A DNA stretch of 64,000 bases from Methanolobus psychrophilus R15 (GCA_000306725.1 CP003083.1:1984001-2048000); one strand, 5' to 3'; positions 16,069-24,504 are shown, numbered from the stretch's first letter. Made by a program: numbers and translations. The notes: a model not told the origin generated them from the sequence alone.

Positions 16069-17850
16069 TTACAGTTTTCTTCTGCTACTCAAAATTAGCG
16101 AGCAAGCCAGCAAAGCGATTAATCCCGACATTGGTAAAAATCCCGGCGACTGCTCTTTATGTGCTTCATCTGCACCCTGCGCTAAAATAGTATTTTCTGC
16201 TGCAGGCTGGTAATTATTGCCTGCGCCGACGGCATAGGATCCTGAATCAGGAGCCCTGTCATACAGTGTGCGGGCATCTTCATCTGGATCCAATTGTACT
16301 ATTCCCGTTTCGAAATTTCTTATCTTGGCTCCGTAGTTCACAAGGGCTGTCTCAGCGTATAAGTTCATATTCCCATCATCGTTACCAAGAAATACTGAAG
16401 GAATACTCAGGTACATTTTGTTTCCTTTCATGGTGATCAGGTGGGTTACTTCCTTTACTTCGAATTTTCCGGCAAACGTCCCAATCATGCTGGCAGACAG
16501 TTTTCCATTTTGCAGACTATAGATCAATGAATAGTCTACAGTGTTATCCTGATCCGTGTCAAAAAAAATGCTTGTCATCGCACCGTCATCAAGGCTCAAA
16601 CTGCTATAGGAGACGGTTATCAGCATGTTGTTTTCAGCGAATCCTGTTTCTATGGAGACTATCTCATCTCCGTCATGCCCAAAACCAGTAGAGTCAGATG
16701 CAGAGTCTGTGAATATCGTCCTGTCATCTCCATATCTCAGCAAAGTTTTGATAGATCCGTCTGAAGTATCAATGGCTCCATTGCCGTTATCAGGTACGCT
16801 GTCGATATCTCCTCCAAGAGAATCATGTATTGTGAAGGAGTCAACCGTCAGGTACATGCCCCCCTCATCATTTCCAAGTAATGCAAGCGGAATTCCCAGA
16901 AAAACCTTGTTTCCTGATACTTTGAACGTAGCATCATTATAAGGGACTCCCAGGGGCCTCGTTGTAGTATCCAAATATCCTAGTTTTGCCAATTCAGAAT
17001 CTGTATTTATCATTCTGATAGCAGCATTCGTACCTATCAGGCTTCCTGCAGTGTACTCTATCCTGTAATCAACTCCAAATGTAGGTGGTGCCTGCTCTGT
17101 ATTTGTAAAACCTGTGACAAGCTGTTGGTCAACGTCAATATTTACCCATCCTGTTATATCATCTCCATAGGAATAGGCACTCGGTTCCACATTATTGGCA
17201 TAGGTGACCACAAGGTTCAGCATTCCATTTTCAACAGTCACATCGACATTTTTTATATCCGCAGAAGCACCGTCTCCTGTTCTGTCAGCGACATATGCAC
17301 TGCTCACAGTTGTTTTAGGTATTTTTACTTTTCCTGTTCTTGTGTCAATTACACCATGATCAGGAGCACGGTCAAATTCGAGTGCCTTTACCATTTGGTC
17401 ATGGAGTGCAACAAACACATCAGCATTTCCGTCATCATTGCCCAGCATCGAAAGGGGCAACGTAATGAAAATAGTATTTCCCTGTGCCTGGAGTGTGCCA
17501 GAATCTATCATATTGTCGTTCAATGTTGTGGTTATCATGGGGTCAGAATAGATTATACTCATGTAACTGAACTGATAGACATAATCCGCTCCATTGTCAG
17601 AATATCCTGTCAGGACATTCTGGTCTGTGTCTACGAAAACAGCTCCGTAGAAACTATAATCAGCGATATCATCGGTACATGATATCACAATATTGAGGTT
17701 GTTTCCATCAGTAGACACATCCAGTGAGTCAATGTCCTGTGAGGAGAAATCTCCCACTGCATCCGATACTGATGCGCATGTGACAGGAATCGTGAATATA
17801 AGGAACAATATAATTGCGATTCCGGGAACAATCAATTTTTCAAATCTCAT
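16069..17850 (-). CDS. secreted surface protein with three repeats and PGF-like sorting tail
   Basis: A 593-residue exported protein of unknown function. A signal peptide (about 1-26, ending TCASV) is followed by three similar units of roughly 170 residues. Each contains an NLNIVIS-like strand, an FVDTDQN-type acidic turn and a GNDDGN or GNDEGG block (FLGNDDGN, ALLGNDEGG, MLGNDDGN). The C-terminus has a SPGF motif, a hydrophobic helix and SSRRKL, matching a PGF-type archaeosortase signal, so the protein is probably processed and lipid-anchored at the S-layer. The acidic turns suggest calcium binding (inference). The leader has GGTGGTA before the ATG. Confidence 0.8.
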   Translation of the reverse strand: MRFEKLIVPGIAIILFLIFTIPVTCASVSDAVGDFSSQDIDSLDVSTDGNNLNIVISCTDDIADYSFYGAVFVDTDQNVLTGYSDNGADYVYQFSYMSIIYSDPMITTTLNDNMIDSGTLQAQGNTIFITLPLSMLGNDDGNADVFVALHDQMVKALEFDRAPDHGVIDTRTGKVKIPKTTVSSAYVADRTGDGASADIKNVDVTVENGMLNLVVTYANNVEPSAYSYGDDITGWVNIDVDQQLVTGFTNTEQAPPTFGVDYRIEYTAGSLIGTNAAIRMINTDSELAKLGYLDTTTRPLGVPYNDATFKVSGNKVFLGIPLALLGNDEGGMYLTVDSFTIHDSLGGDIDSVPDNGNGAIDTSDGSIKTLLRYGDDRTIFTDSASDSTGFGHDGDEIVSIETGFAENNMLITVSYSSLSLDDGAMTSIFFDTDQDNTVDYSLIYSLQNGKLSASMIGTFAGKFEVKEVTHLITMKGNKMYLSIPSVFLGNDDGNMNLYAETALVNYGAKIRNFETGIVQLDPDEDARTLYDRAPDSGSYAVGAGNNYQPAAENTILAQGADEAHKEQSPGFLPMSGLIALLACSLILSSRRKL

Positions 17851-17951
17851 AATACCACCAACAAGTTAGGTCTGGCAAAAATTCGGATCAATTCGTAAAA
17901 TGGGCATATCATATTTAGTTTTTATGAAATAGTTCCATGATTAAAAAAGTG

Positions 17952-18605
17952 TTACAGGTAAACAATATGATTATTGTACACCATCCACAAACCTGCAAGT
18001 ACAAGCACAAGGCCCGTGAGTTTCTTCAGCTTGACATCATACTTTGATATTTCACTCAGCTTTGAAGAAGAAAGGTTGGCAAAATATGCAATGATCAGCA
18101 TAGGTACGGCAAAACCCATAGAGTAGATGATAAGGTGTGTTGTACCGTAAGTGATGTCTCCCTGAATGGCCACGCTTGTGAGTATTGCCCCAAGTATGGG
18201 CCCAACACAGGGGATCCACACAATTCCCAGTGAAGCACCAACAAGCAAACCGCCAAAGATACCTTTTTTTTCAACATGCAGGTTTCCGCTATATCTGGCA
18301 AAGGTGCCGAAAAGGTCATAATCCATAAGCATTGCAAGGCCAAATACTATAATGAGAAGTTCTGCCAGTATCCTGAAACCCTGGATATATGACTGAAAGA
18401 CTGCACCAAAGGCAGAGGCAACTACTCCCATGAGTGTGAATGAAAGGCTGAGACCTATAACTATGGCAAAAGGCCTGAACTTCCCCTCTCCGGCAGAATA
18501 TGCCAGAATGATCGGGAGCAAGGGGAGTACACACGGTGACAGCACACTCACAATGCCAGCGAAAAATGATGCAAACGGGTCCAGTGTAAGAGTATCGTTG
18601 AACAT
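17952..18605 (-). CDS. ccdA: CcdA-type transmembrane thiol-disulfide carrier
   Basis: A 217-residue membrane protein of the CcdA/DsbD family with six predicted helices. It moves reducing equivalents from the cytoplasm to extracytoplasmic thioredoxin-like proteins. The two redox Cys lie in VLSPCVLPLLP (about residue 24) and WIPCVGPILG. The thioredoxin-like lipoprotein gene ends 8 bases upstream, so the pair probably forms one extracytoplasmic thiol pathway, possibly for cytochrome c maturation. Confidence 0.9.
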   Translation of the reverse strand: MFNDTLTLDPFASFFAGIVSVLSPCVLPLLPIILAYSAGEGKFRPFAIVIGLSLSFTLMGVVASAFGAVFQSYIQGFRILAELLIIVFGLAMLMDYDLFGTFARYSGNLHVEKKGIFGGLLVGASLGIVWIPCVGPILGAILTSVAIQGDITYGTTHLIIYSMGFAVPMLIIAYFANLSSSKLSEISKYDVKLKKLTGLVLVLAGLWMVYNNHIVYL

Positions 18606-18613
18606 GTCCGGGG

Positions 18614-19114
18614 TTATACCTGCAGGCTGGACCTGTTAAGCTCTTCGAGTGCATGGTCAAGTGTTTGTGTAAGCACTGCTTTTCTTGTAAGTCCCACAAA
18701 TCTTGCTTCTTCCCTGTTAGTGGTAGTCTGTCCATCGGGTCTCATGTAAACATAAGTTTTGTTCTCAATACCAACTATAACAAATGAATCTGGTACGTAT
18801 CTCACGCCAAATCCTAACGCGCCGACCTTTGCCGTATCAATGTACATAACACTTGCTCTACCCTCATATTCTGCAGCGATGTCCTCCATGATAGGCATCT
18901 GTGCTTTGCACGTAGGGCATCTCTCAGAGCCAATCTCAACAAGCACAGCTCCTGATTCCAGCGCTGCATTGATGTCGCCCAAGCTGGCTACATGTATTAT
19001 GCCCGCTCTATCCTGAGATGGTATATCTGTATCATTCTCATCGTTTCCTATGCACCCACTGATTGCTAGCACAATGACAATGGTGAAAATCAAGTGCAAG
19101 ATATTTTTATGCAT
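18614..19114 (-). CDS. thioredoxin-like lipoprotein
   Basis: A 166-residue exported protein with a hydrophobic signal segment ending in the lipobox-like AISGC (Cys about 21), then an acidic spacer and a thioredoxin fold with active site CPTC (about 68-71 in GSERCPTCKAQMP). The cis-Pro loop is probably RYVPDSFVIV. It is predicted to be membrane-tethered on the outside and to exchange electrons with the CcdA protein encoded directly downstream. Confidence 0.85.
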   Translation of the reverse strand: MHKNILHLIFTIVIVLAISGCIGNDENDTDIPSQDRAGIIHVASLGDINAALESGAVLVEIGSERCPTCKAQMPIMEDIAAEYEGRASVMYIDTAKVGALGFGVRYVPDSFVIVGIENKTYVYMRPDGQTTTNREEARFVGLTRKAVLTQTLDHALEELNRSSLQV

Positions 19115-19211
19115 GTCATACCCCCAGAATCCTTATGAACTTCCGGTTAAATATCCTTTTGCACGGTGTGAATAATCCACTTTTTCTATCTGAAGGAAGT
19201 TTGGCTGGGAT

Positions 19212-19892
19212 TTAATCATGTGATACTTTCCATTTCAGGAGAACACCATCTTCCATTCTCTCAGCTGTCATCAGTTCCAGTTTAACGATGTCACTTTCAA
19301 CGAACCCTTCACCATCTGCAAAAGTCGGAGCTGTCTTACCGCCTATTATAAGATTACCAACAAAGGTATATATCTCATCCACCAGGCCGCCAGAGAGAAG
19401 TCCCCAGTTGAGGGTGGCTCCGCCTTCGACCATCAGCCTGTTTATCCCCAGAGCTTTCAGTTCTCCCATGGTTGCAGGAAGATCTACTTCACTATCACCT
19501 GCACAGACAATGGTCGCTTTCTGCCGAAGCCTTTCGACACGGTCAGCAGGCGCGGAACTGGATACCACTATTATCCGCATGCCTTCTCCCTTGATGAATA
19601 TATCTGCATCCAGAGGGGTTCTCGCCTTGCTGTCTACAACGATCCTGACCGGGTTCTCTTCCAGCCCTGCCTCTTTGCGCTCAAGCCTCCTTTTAGGAGA
19701 TTTGACGGTAAGGCTTGGATTATCTGCCAGCAGTGTCCCAATGCCCACCATGATGGCATCAGAGGAGGCCCTTAAAGCATCCATCCTGTCAAAATCCTCT
19801 TTTCCTGATATCCTTACCTGCTTCCTTTGCTTTGTGGATATCTTTCCGTCGGCCGACATTGCGGAATTGATGAATATGAAAGGTCTTTCCAT
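19212..19892 (-). CDS. 2,5-diamino-6-(ribosylamino)pyrimidinone 5'-phosphate reductase
   Basis: A protein of about 226 residues of the RibD C-terminal/dihydrofolate-reductase fold, the archaeal riboflavin and F420 branch reductase (arfC/RIB7 type) that reduces the ribose to ribityl with NAD(P)H. Motifs are INSAMSADGKI, IMVGIGTLLADNPSLTV, NPVRIVVDS and MVEGGATLNWGLL. I prefer the ATG at 19892 (MERPF) to one five codons upstream because it gives the standard N-terminus. It stands alone between a thiol pair and CBS/USP genes. Confidence 0.88.
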   Translation of the reverse strand: MERPFIFINSAMSADGKISTKQRKQVRISGKEDFDRMDALRASSDAIMVGIGTLLADNPSLTVKSPKRRLERKEAGLEENPVRIVVDSKARTPLDADIFIKGEGMRIIVVSSSAPADRVERLRQKATIVCAGDSEVDLPATMGELKALGINRLMVEGGATLNWGLLSGGLVDEIYTFVGNLIIGGKTAPTFADGEGFVESDIVKLELMTAERMEDGVLLKWKVSHD

Positions 19893-19957
19893 TATGACCA
19901 CGCTCAAGAGCCCTAAAAAAAGAACAAGTATGAACCTTCTGTCAGAAGGTCCACTGT

Positions 19958-20812
19958 TCAGTCACCGTTCACAATAGCTCTCAGGAGGTTGCGGTCCCTT
20001 AAAAGGCCCAGGAATCTCTGGTTCGCGTTAACGATAGGGATCTGATCGATCCTGTTGCGCTTCATCTTAAGTGCACACTCGCTGACCCCGGATATATAAG
20101 CAGCCTTTACGAGGTCCTTGACCATGATATCCATAGCAGGCACCGAAGGAACCTTTACTCTTGATACGCTGTAATAGATGCTCATGGTATCCCTCATGGA
20201 TTCCCATGTCCACTCGTCATCGTCCGAACCATTGGACCTGTCAGACATTTCTACGGTGTCCTCGATGACACTTGCGTTAATTATGTCCCTGTCAGTAATT
20301 ATGCCAACTACTTCAAGGTGGCTGTCAATGACCGGGACAGCTTTTGTTTTTGCAAGTTCCATGATCCTCGCAACAACGTTCAGTGGGGTGTCTGTCCACA
20401 CAGGCACTGAAACCGGATTCAGGTATTGCCCGACATGCTCGGTAATATTCATATCAGCAAGCACTGCTATAATGTCAGCAACTGATAATATTCCAACAAG
20501 TTTACCATCTTCAACAACAGGAAGCCTTCTGATGTTGTTCTCAAGAAGGGTCTTAGATGCAACAGTTATGTCTACATGCGGCTCAATAGTTAGGGGGTTG
20601 CGTGTCATCAGCAAAGCCAGTTGTTCCTCCTCCGGGTTCTTCAACAGGTTTGCCCGGCTGACTATACCTACGACCTTGCCATCCTTCAGGACAGGAACTC
20701 CTGATACCCTCTTATCTTTAAGTAAACTATGGACTTCATCTCTTGAACCCGGAAGGGTTGCATAGGCGACATCTGTCCTCATAATGTCCATAACTTTTAC
20801 ATTCTTTGGCAT
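19958..20812 (-). CDS. four-CBS-domain protein
   Basis: A 284-residue protein made of four CBS motifs (two Bateman modules), at about residues 8-60, 66-122, 128-190 and 228-283. Repeated phrases are VSGVPVLKDGKVVGIVSR, RRLPVVEDGKLVGILS and IDQIPIVNANQRFLGLL. Such proteins bind adenosyl ligands (AMP, ATP, SAM), but the ligand and partner here are unknown. It lies 14 bases after a universal stress protein gene on the same strand, suggesting a joint energy or stress sensing role. Confidence 0.88.
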   Translation of the reverse strand: MPKNVKVMDIMRTDVAYATLPGSRDEVHSLLKDKRVSGVPVLKDGKVVGIVSRANLLKNPEEEQLALLMTRNPLTIEPHVDITVASKTLLENNIRRLPVVEDGKLVGILSVADIIAVLADMNITEHVGQYLNPVSVPVWTDTPLNVVARIMELAKTKAVPVIDSHLEVVGIITDRDIINASVIEDTVEMSDRSNGSDDDEWTWESMRDTMSIYYSVSRVKVPSVPAMDIMVKDLVKAAYISGVSECALKMKRNRIDQIPIVNANQRFLGLLRDRNLLRAIVNGD

Positions 20813-20826
20813 ATTCTGCTCCCTCT

Positions 20827-21282
20827 TTACTCCTTGCCGGACCTGCCACGAACGACAAGTACCGGTACCCTGGAGTTGCGAATAACGTTCTCAGCCACAC
20901 TTCCAAGTAAGAAATGATCAAGTCCTCTCTTCCCGAGAGTTCCCATAATAATAAGGTCCATACCCTGTTTATCCGCAAAATCGACTATCTCCGTTCCGGG
21001 ATGTCCTTCGAGGATTATGGATTCGAATGGAACGCCTTCTTTCTCTGCAATCTCTCCCACAGCTGTTGTTACGTCATTTGCTTCCTTTCCCAGAAGTTCA
21101 TACATCATTTCCCAGCCTGCATCCATTGGTATGGAGGCAAAAGAAGCTGTATCGACAACATATCCTGCGTACAGTTTCGCCCCGCACATCTTAGCAAACT
21201 CCAATGCATGCTGGATTGCTTTCTTGTTCTGGTCGGATCCATCAGTTGCAATAAAGATCTTCTTATATAGGTCGCTTTTCAT
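20827..21282 (-). CDS. universal stress protein, UspA family
   Basis: A 151-residue Usp domain with the N-terminal KIFIATDGSDQNKKA and the ATP-binding signature GTLGKRGLDHFLLGSVAENV near 112-131, so it probably binds ATP. It is cytoplasmic, with no extra domains. It precedes the CBS protein by 14 bases and is likely co-transcribed with it. Confidence 0.92.
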   Translation of the reverse strand: MKSDLYKKIFIATDGSDQNKKAIQHALEFAKMCGAKLYAGYVVDTASFASIPMDAGWEMMYELLGKEANDVTTAVGEIAEKEGVPFESIILEGHPGTEIVDFADKQGMDLIIMGTLGKRGLDHFLLGSVAENVIRNSRVPVLVVRGRSGKE

Positions 21283-21311
21283 AGTCCCTCTCCGTTGTGA
21301 ACAGATTTAAA

Positions 21312-22424
21312 TCAGATGATTATAGATAGAATATCGTCAGGTCTACCTCTTCTCACGATACTGCTGATAGGATTTCTTACCCCTGCAAGATTATGTGAAT
21401 TTCCATTGAGGATCATTACTTTTGCTTGATTCTTTTCCAGGATAGAACCTGAGGTATTAAGCCCCAATACTGCTGCACCCATAAGCGTACACATAATAAA
21501 TACTTGTCTGTCCTCAAGCCCGAACACCTTGGATAGTATCTCCATTTCCGAGAACATACTGACCGAGTTTAGCATGACATTGTCTGTCCCCACAGCCACC
21601 CTGATACCCGCTTTAAGCATTTCCCTTACAGGTGCCATACCTGCACCCGTTATGAAATTAGAGCGCGGGCAAACTACAACAGGGATGTCCTGATCTGCTA
21701 TCTCTTTCAGGTCTTCTTCCTGTGCTTTTGTAAGATGTATCAGCATATCCGGCTCAAGGGAAAGCGCTCCTTGTATATCGCTTTTGTCATTCTCACCTGC
21801 ATGGATAGCAAATTTTTTCTTTTCTTCCATAGTATATGTTCTAATCTGCTTAAGGATTTGCAGATCTACATCATTGGCACCACTCATCCCAATGCCTTCA
21901 GCTCTCCCGAGGACCTGCTCTATCTCCCTGTGCAGCACGTCGTTATTGACAGAAGGAGTTCTTGGCCTCCCCAGTTTGATGCACTCAATGCCAAGTCCGT
22001 CAACCGCCTCCTCCAGTGCAAGTACTCCCTGCAGGCCCCCTTCCCTGAAATCAGCAAAAGTCCCTGTACCGGTCATGATCATGTCCTGGATGGAATGCTC
22101 CATAGCCTCCACAAGTTCGTGGTAAGGTGCCTTGTTGAGCACCTGATGCTTCAATCCGTCCGGAGGCTTCACAAGGGCGTTCAGGTCTCTCTTTACATGG
22201 TAGTCTACACATTCGCCCAGTTTAGGATCTTTGAGGACCGAGTCCCCGATGTGAGTGTGCGCATTTATAAAACAAGGTGCAATGATATTCTTTGAGTTGT
22301 TCTTCTCTTCCGAGACTTCTTTGATGATGCCATCCCTGATAACGATGCAGCCTTCGATTATATCCATTTCGGGGCCGTAGATGATCGTTCCGTAGACTGT
22401 TTGCTCAATGGTCATTTGCATCAT
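21312..22424 (-). CDS. amidohydrolase, cytosine-deaminase/chlorohydrolase-like
   Basis: A 370-residue metal-dependent hydrolase of the amidohydrolase superfamily. The metal ligands are visible as FINAHTHIGD (about 52-61), FAIHAGEND with the third His, LIHLTKAQ and GTDNVMLNS with the catalytic Asp. Related archaeal enzymes deaminate nucleosides or adenosyl compounds, but the substrate cannot be told from sequence alone. Two further ATGs lie within the first four codons. The upstream region diverges from the structured RNA at 22562. Confidence 0.82.
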   Translation of the reverse strand: MMQMTIEQTVYGTIIYGPEMDIIEGCIVIRDGIIKEVSEEKNNSKNIIAPCFINAHTHIGDSVLKDPKLGECVDYHVKRDLNALVKPPDGLKHQVLNKAPYHELVEAMEHSIQDMIMTGTGTFADFREGGLQGVLALEEAVDGLGIECIKLGRPRTPSVNNDVLHREIEQVLGRAEGIGMSGANDVDLQILKQIRTYTMEEKKKFAIHAGENDKSDIQGALSLEPDMLIHLTKAQEEDLKEIADQDIPVVVCPRSNFITGAGMAPVREMLKAGIRVAVGTDNVMLNSVSMFSEMEILSKVFGLEDRQVFIMCTLMGAAVLGLNTSGSILEKNQAKVMILNGNSHNLAGVRNPISSIVRRGRPDDILSIII

Positions 22425-22531
22425 CCGCTGTATAATATCTACACGGTACTTCTATTTCCAGTTGACTGATTTAAGAATGTCAGCTTGGTAATATGAACTT
22501 ATTATTTGCTCGCTGTTGAGATATCGTTAGA

Positions 22532-22543
22532 TTTATATATTGG
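22532..22543 (+). promoter_or_regulatory. TATA box of the structured RNA / DUF167 transcript
   Basis: TTTATATATTGG at 22532-22543 is a strong archaeal TATA box. Counting about 26 bases from its centre gives a start near 22563, which coincides with the first base of the closing stem of the RNA (22562). Confidence 0.6.
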
Positions 22544-22561
22544 TTTCTATAAGGTACAACT

Positions 22562-22743
22562 GCGTATTGCTAGGTCCTTGCATGAGAGTATGGCAGAGCC
22601 TTTCTGTGATTGTACAGACAACCTCAATGCGCTACACACATGATAATGCGATAAAAGCCTGTCACGAGGGAAACCGGGAAGGACAGCGGGAATCCCATAG
22701 GATGATCTTTCGGAGTTAGTGCGCCGGGCAACAGCATTATCAT
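22562..22743 (+). ncRNA. two-domain structured RNA, family not recognised
   Basis: Two self-closed domains follow the TATA box. Domain A (22562-22632): GCGTATTG pairs with CAATGCGC (22625-22632, one G-U), continued by AGGT (22572-22575) with ACCT (22621-22624). Inside are a TGC/AT hairpin (22579-22595) and TCTGT/ACAGA (22603-22618). Domain B (22640-22743): ATGATAATGC pairs perfectly with GCATTATCAT (22734-22743) and encloses CTGTC/GACAG (22659-22686) and GGG/CCC (22688-22696) hairpins. No terminator follows; the DUF167 ATG is 37 bases further on, so this may be a long structured leader or a processed RNA. It does not match SRP, RNase P or tRNA patterns known to me. Confidence 0.6.
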
Positions 22744-22780
22744 TTTGATCTTACAGTTGATTATCTCTTCTGGTGATCCC

Positions 22781-23107
22781 ATGTCCTTTGAGGATGCAAT
22801 CAAAACTGTTCAAGGCGGTACCATTATAGATGTAGAGGTAACGCCAGGTGCAAAAAGGGCATGCATTCCAGGCGGTTACAATCCCTGGAGGAAAAGGATC
22901 GAGGTCAAACTTTCAGAGAATGCCCAGAAAGGCAAGGCTAACGAGCAGTTAGTGGAAAGCTTCTCTGCATTGTACGGATTACGGGCATCAGAAGTCTCCA
23001 TTGTTACGGGAATGAAAAATACTAAGAAATCTATCCTACTTCTTGGAATCGGGCGTGAGCAGGCAGTGGCTGTGATGAAAGAAGGCCTTGAGAATATTTT
23101 GGATTGA
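22781..23107 (+). CDS. DUF167 (YggU-like) protein
   Basis: A protein of about 108 residues of the YggU/DUF167 family, a small alpha/beta fold of unknown function. Typical features are DVEVTPGAKRACIPGG, then KRIEVKLSENAQKGKAN and a Val/Ile-rich strand before a C-terminal helix. I chose the ATG at 22781 (GGTGAT just upstream); a TTG at 22745 has no ribosome site and would overlap the RNA stem edge. The 219-base distance from the predicted promoter is filled by the structured RNA. Confidence 0.82.
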   Translation: MSFEDAIKTVQGGTIIDVEVTPGAKRACIPGGYNPWRKRIEVKLSENAQKGKANEQLVESFSALYGLRASEVSIVTGMKNTKKSILLLGIGREQAVAVMKEGLENILD

Positions 23108-23132
23108 ATACTTTCACTTAGCTTGGATCCTC

Positions 23133-23170
23133 TTAATATAATCTGAATGTCTATGTAATCATTGAGGTGA
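23133..23170 (+). promoter_or_regulatory. TATA box and ribosome site of the 26-codon gene
   Basis: TTAATATAATC at 23133-23143 predicts a start near 23160-23165. GAGGTGA at 23164-23170 is a good ribosome site five bases before the ATG at 23176. Confidence 0.5.
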
Positions 23171-23175
23171 AATAG

Positions 23176-23256
23176 ATGGATGATTTCTTTCAGAGTCTGG
23201 TAGCAAGAGCTGCTTACTTCGAACAATTCGAAGAATTCGTTCGCTATTACAAGTGA
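23176..23256 (+). CDS. small protein, 26 residues
   Basis: ATG at 23176, stop TGA at 23254-23256, with a TATA box and GAGGTGA directly upstream. The peptide starts MDDFFQSLVARAAYFEQ and ends in FVRYYK. It is rich in aromatic residues and would form an amphipathic helix with acidic and basic faces. It has no signal peptide. Small proteins of this size are known in Methanosarcina, for example one that binds glutamine synthetase; I cannot say whether this is related. A structured stretch follows the stop. Confidence 0.6.
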   Translation: MDDFFQSLVARAAYFEQFEEFVRYYK

Positions 23257-23270
23257 TCGTAATATGTTAC

Positions 23271-23380
23271 CCTGCCGTGTCGCCCTCCTAATCCCAAAGT
23301 AAACCGCTTTCATGAACGGCAGGTCACAACTTTCACTTGTTTTCAATTTATGCAGCCCTTCTAAGGTGGGGTGCTTTTCC
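23271..23380 (+). other. structured 3' region after the small gene
   Basis: CCTGCCGT (23271-23278) and ACGGCAGG (23316-23323) form a perfect 8-bp inverted repeat around a 37-base loop that includes the C-rich GCCCTCCTAATCCC. A second hairpin candidate around CCTT/AAGG lies at about 23356-23365 and is followed by TTTTCC. It may be a 3' UTR and terminator, or a regulatory part of the same RNA. Confidence 0.35.
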
Positions 23381-23490
23381 TGTTGCCGGCACTAAGTGAC
23401 AGGCAGCTTTTAATCATATTATCTATTAATTGTCTGTGACAATGACTGTAGTCACCTTAAATATATCGTCCCACTAGGTCTAAATGACCC

Positions 23491-23961
23491 ATGACAGATA
23501 ATAACAAGCAGAATCGGCAATTTAAAGCGCCTTTGCATGTCTACGAGAAAAGGCTTGAGAATATTGAAGAGATAATCAGCGAGCTGACCCAGCTTGCATT
23601 AGAGAATGCAATATTCATAGTTGAAGGCAAAAGGGACGTTCAGGCACTTAAGAAGCTGGGAGTTGAGGGCCATTTTGAAATCGCTACCCAGCGTTCACTA
23701 TCCAACTTCTGCGAAAGTATTGCACAGCTTAATGAAAAAGTGATCATCCTTACAGACTGGGACCGGCGCGGGAATATGTTAATGCTGAAGATGACAACAC
23801 ATTTCCACTCACTAGGTGTGAACCCGGATATAAGGTCAAGGGAACGCCTGATATCTATCGTCCAGAAAGAAATAAAAGATGTGGAAAGCTTGCATACCTA
23901 TGTAATAAAACTAAGACAACTGGTAGGACATTCCACAATTCAAGGTCATTTTAATGAATAA
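23491..23961 (+). CDS. small Toprim-domain protein
   Basis: A 156-residue protein with a single Toprim domain: FIVEGKRDVQALKKLG supplies the catalytic Glu (about 44) and ILTDWDRRGN the Asp-x-Asp (about 88-90). Stand-alone archaeal Toprim proteins resemble RNase M5 and DnaG cores and are predicted to act on RNA or DNA; the target is unknown. A TTAAATATAT box at 23457-23466 predicts a start almost at the ATG, so the mRNA is probably leaderless. It converges on the DUF356 gene with two bases between the stops. Confidence 0.82.
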   Translation: MTDNNKQNRQFKAPLHVYEKRLENIEEIISELTQLALENAIFIVEGKRDVQALKKLGVEGHFEIATQRSLSNFCESIAQLNEKVIILTDWDRRGNMLMLKMTTHFHSLGVNPDIRSRERLISIVQKEIKDVESLHTYVIKLRQLVGHSTIQGHFNE

Positions 23962-23963
23962 GG

Positions 23964-24341
23964 TTAAACTACATCATGGTGATGTGGTTCCCACGTTCTT
24001 TCAAATTCCGGATAAAGTTCGGACTTATCCATTAACTCTGCATATACATCATGTCTTGGGCTGACTATTACCACGTGAGCAGGCGGATGTATCTTCCTTA
24101 GTTTACTAATAGCTGCACCGGCATTGTTGTCCAGTTCTACCAGCGCGGCTGAGTTACATTTTGCCCTCAGGGGCACACCTGCAACACTAACAAGCAGATT
24201 GTCTGCAAAATTAGGCTCGATCCTTTTAGGCTTGGATGCAAACCTCATGTGTCCGTAGTGTTCAAGGTCGTGCAGTGCAACATTCACTTTATCCGGATTA
24301 TCGCCCCGGATAACGGCAAAAGATTTTACTTCGATCCCCAT
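23964..24341 (-). CDS. DUF356 protein, methanogen-conserved
   Basis: A 125-residue protein resembling DUF356, a family found mainly in methanogens and without assigned function. Visible features are FAVIRGDNPDKVNVAL, VAGVPLRAKCNSAALVELD and a His-rich C-terminus (WEPHHHDVV). A GGGGGAT site lies about eight bases before the ATG. It is cytoplasmic, with no membrane segment. The His-rich tail might bind metal, but nothing else supports that. Confidence 0.75.
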   Translation of the reverse strand: MGIEVKSFAVIRGDNPDKVNVALHDLEHYGHMRFASKPKRIEPNFADNLLVSVAGVPLRAKCNSAALVELDNNAGAAISKLRKIHPPAHVVIVSPRHDVYAELMDKSELYPEFERTWEPHHHDVV

Positions 24342-24504
24342 TTTATTTTATCCCCCTGTGTTTTTCATGCTAGTACAAATATCAATCCTTTTCTACCTCT
24401 CCACAAGTAGCATAAGAATACCAGCTTAAATCTTATTAAAACTTTGCATATAATAAACTTTTCTATAAATATATTGGGGAAAAATAATATTCTATCAAAA
24501 ATAC

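Noticed and set aside
22562-22743. Structured RNA as SRP RNA, RNase P RNA or H/ACA guide
   Set aside because: No SRP helix 8 GGAA/AGCA loop, no RNase P conserved regions, and the ACA after domain A does not fit a guide pocket.
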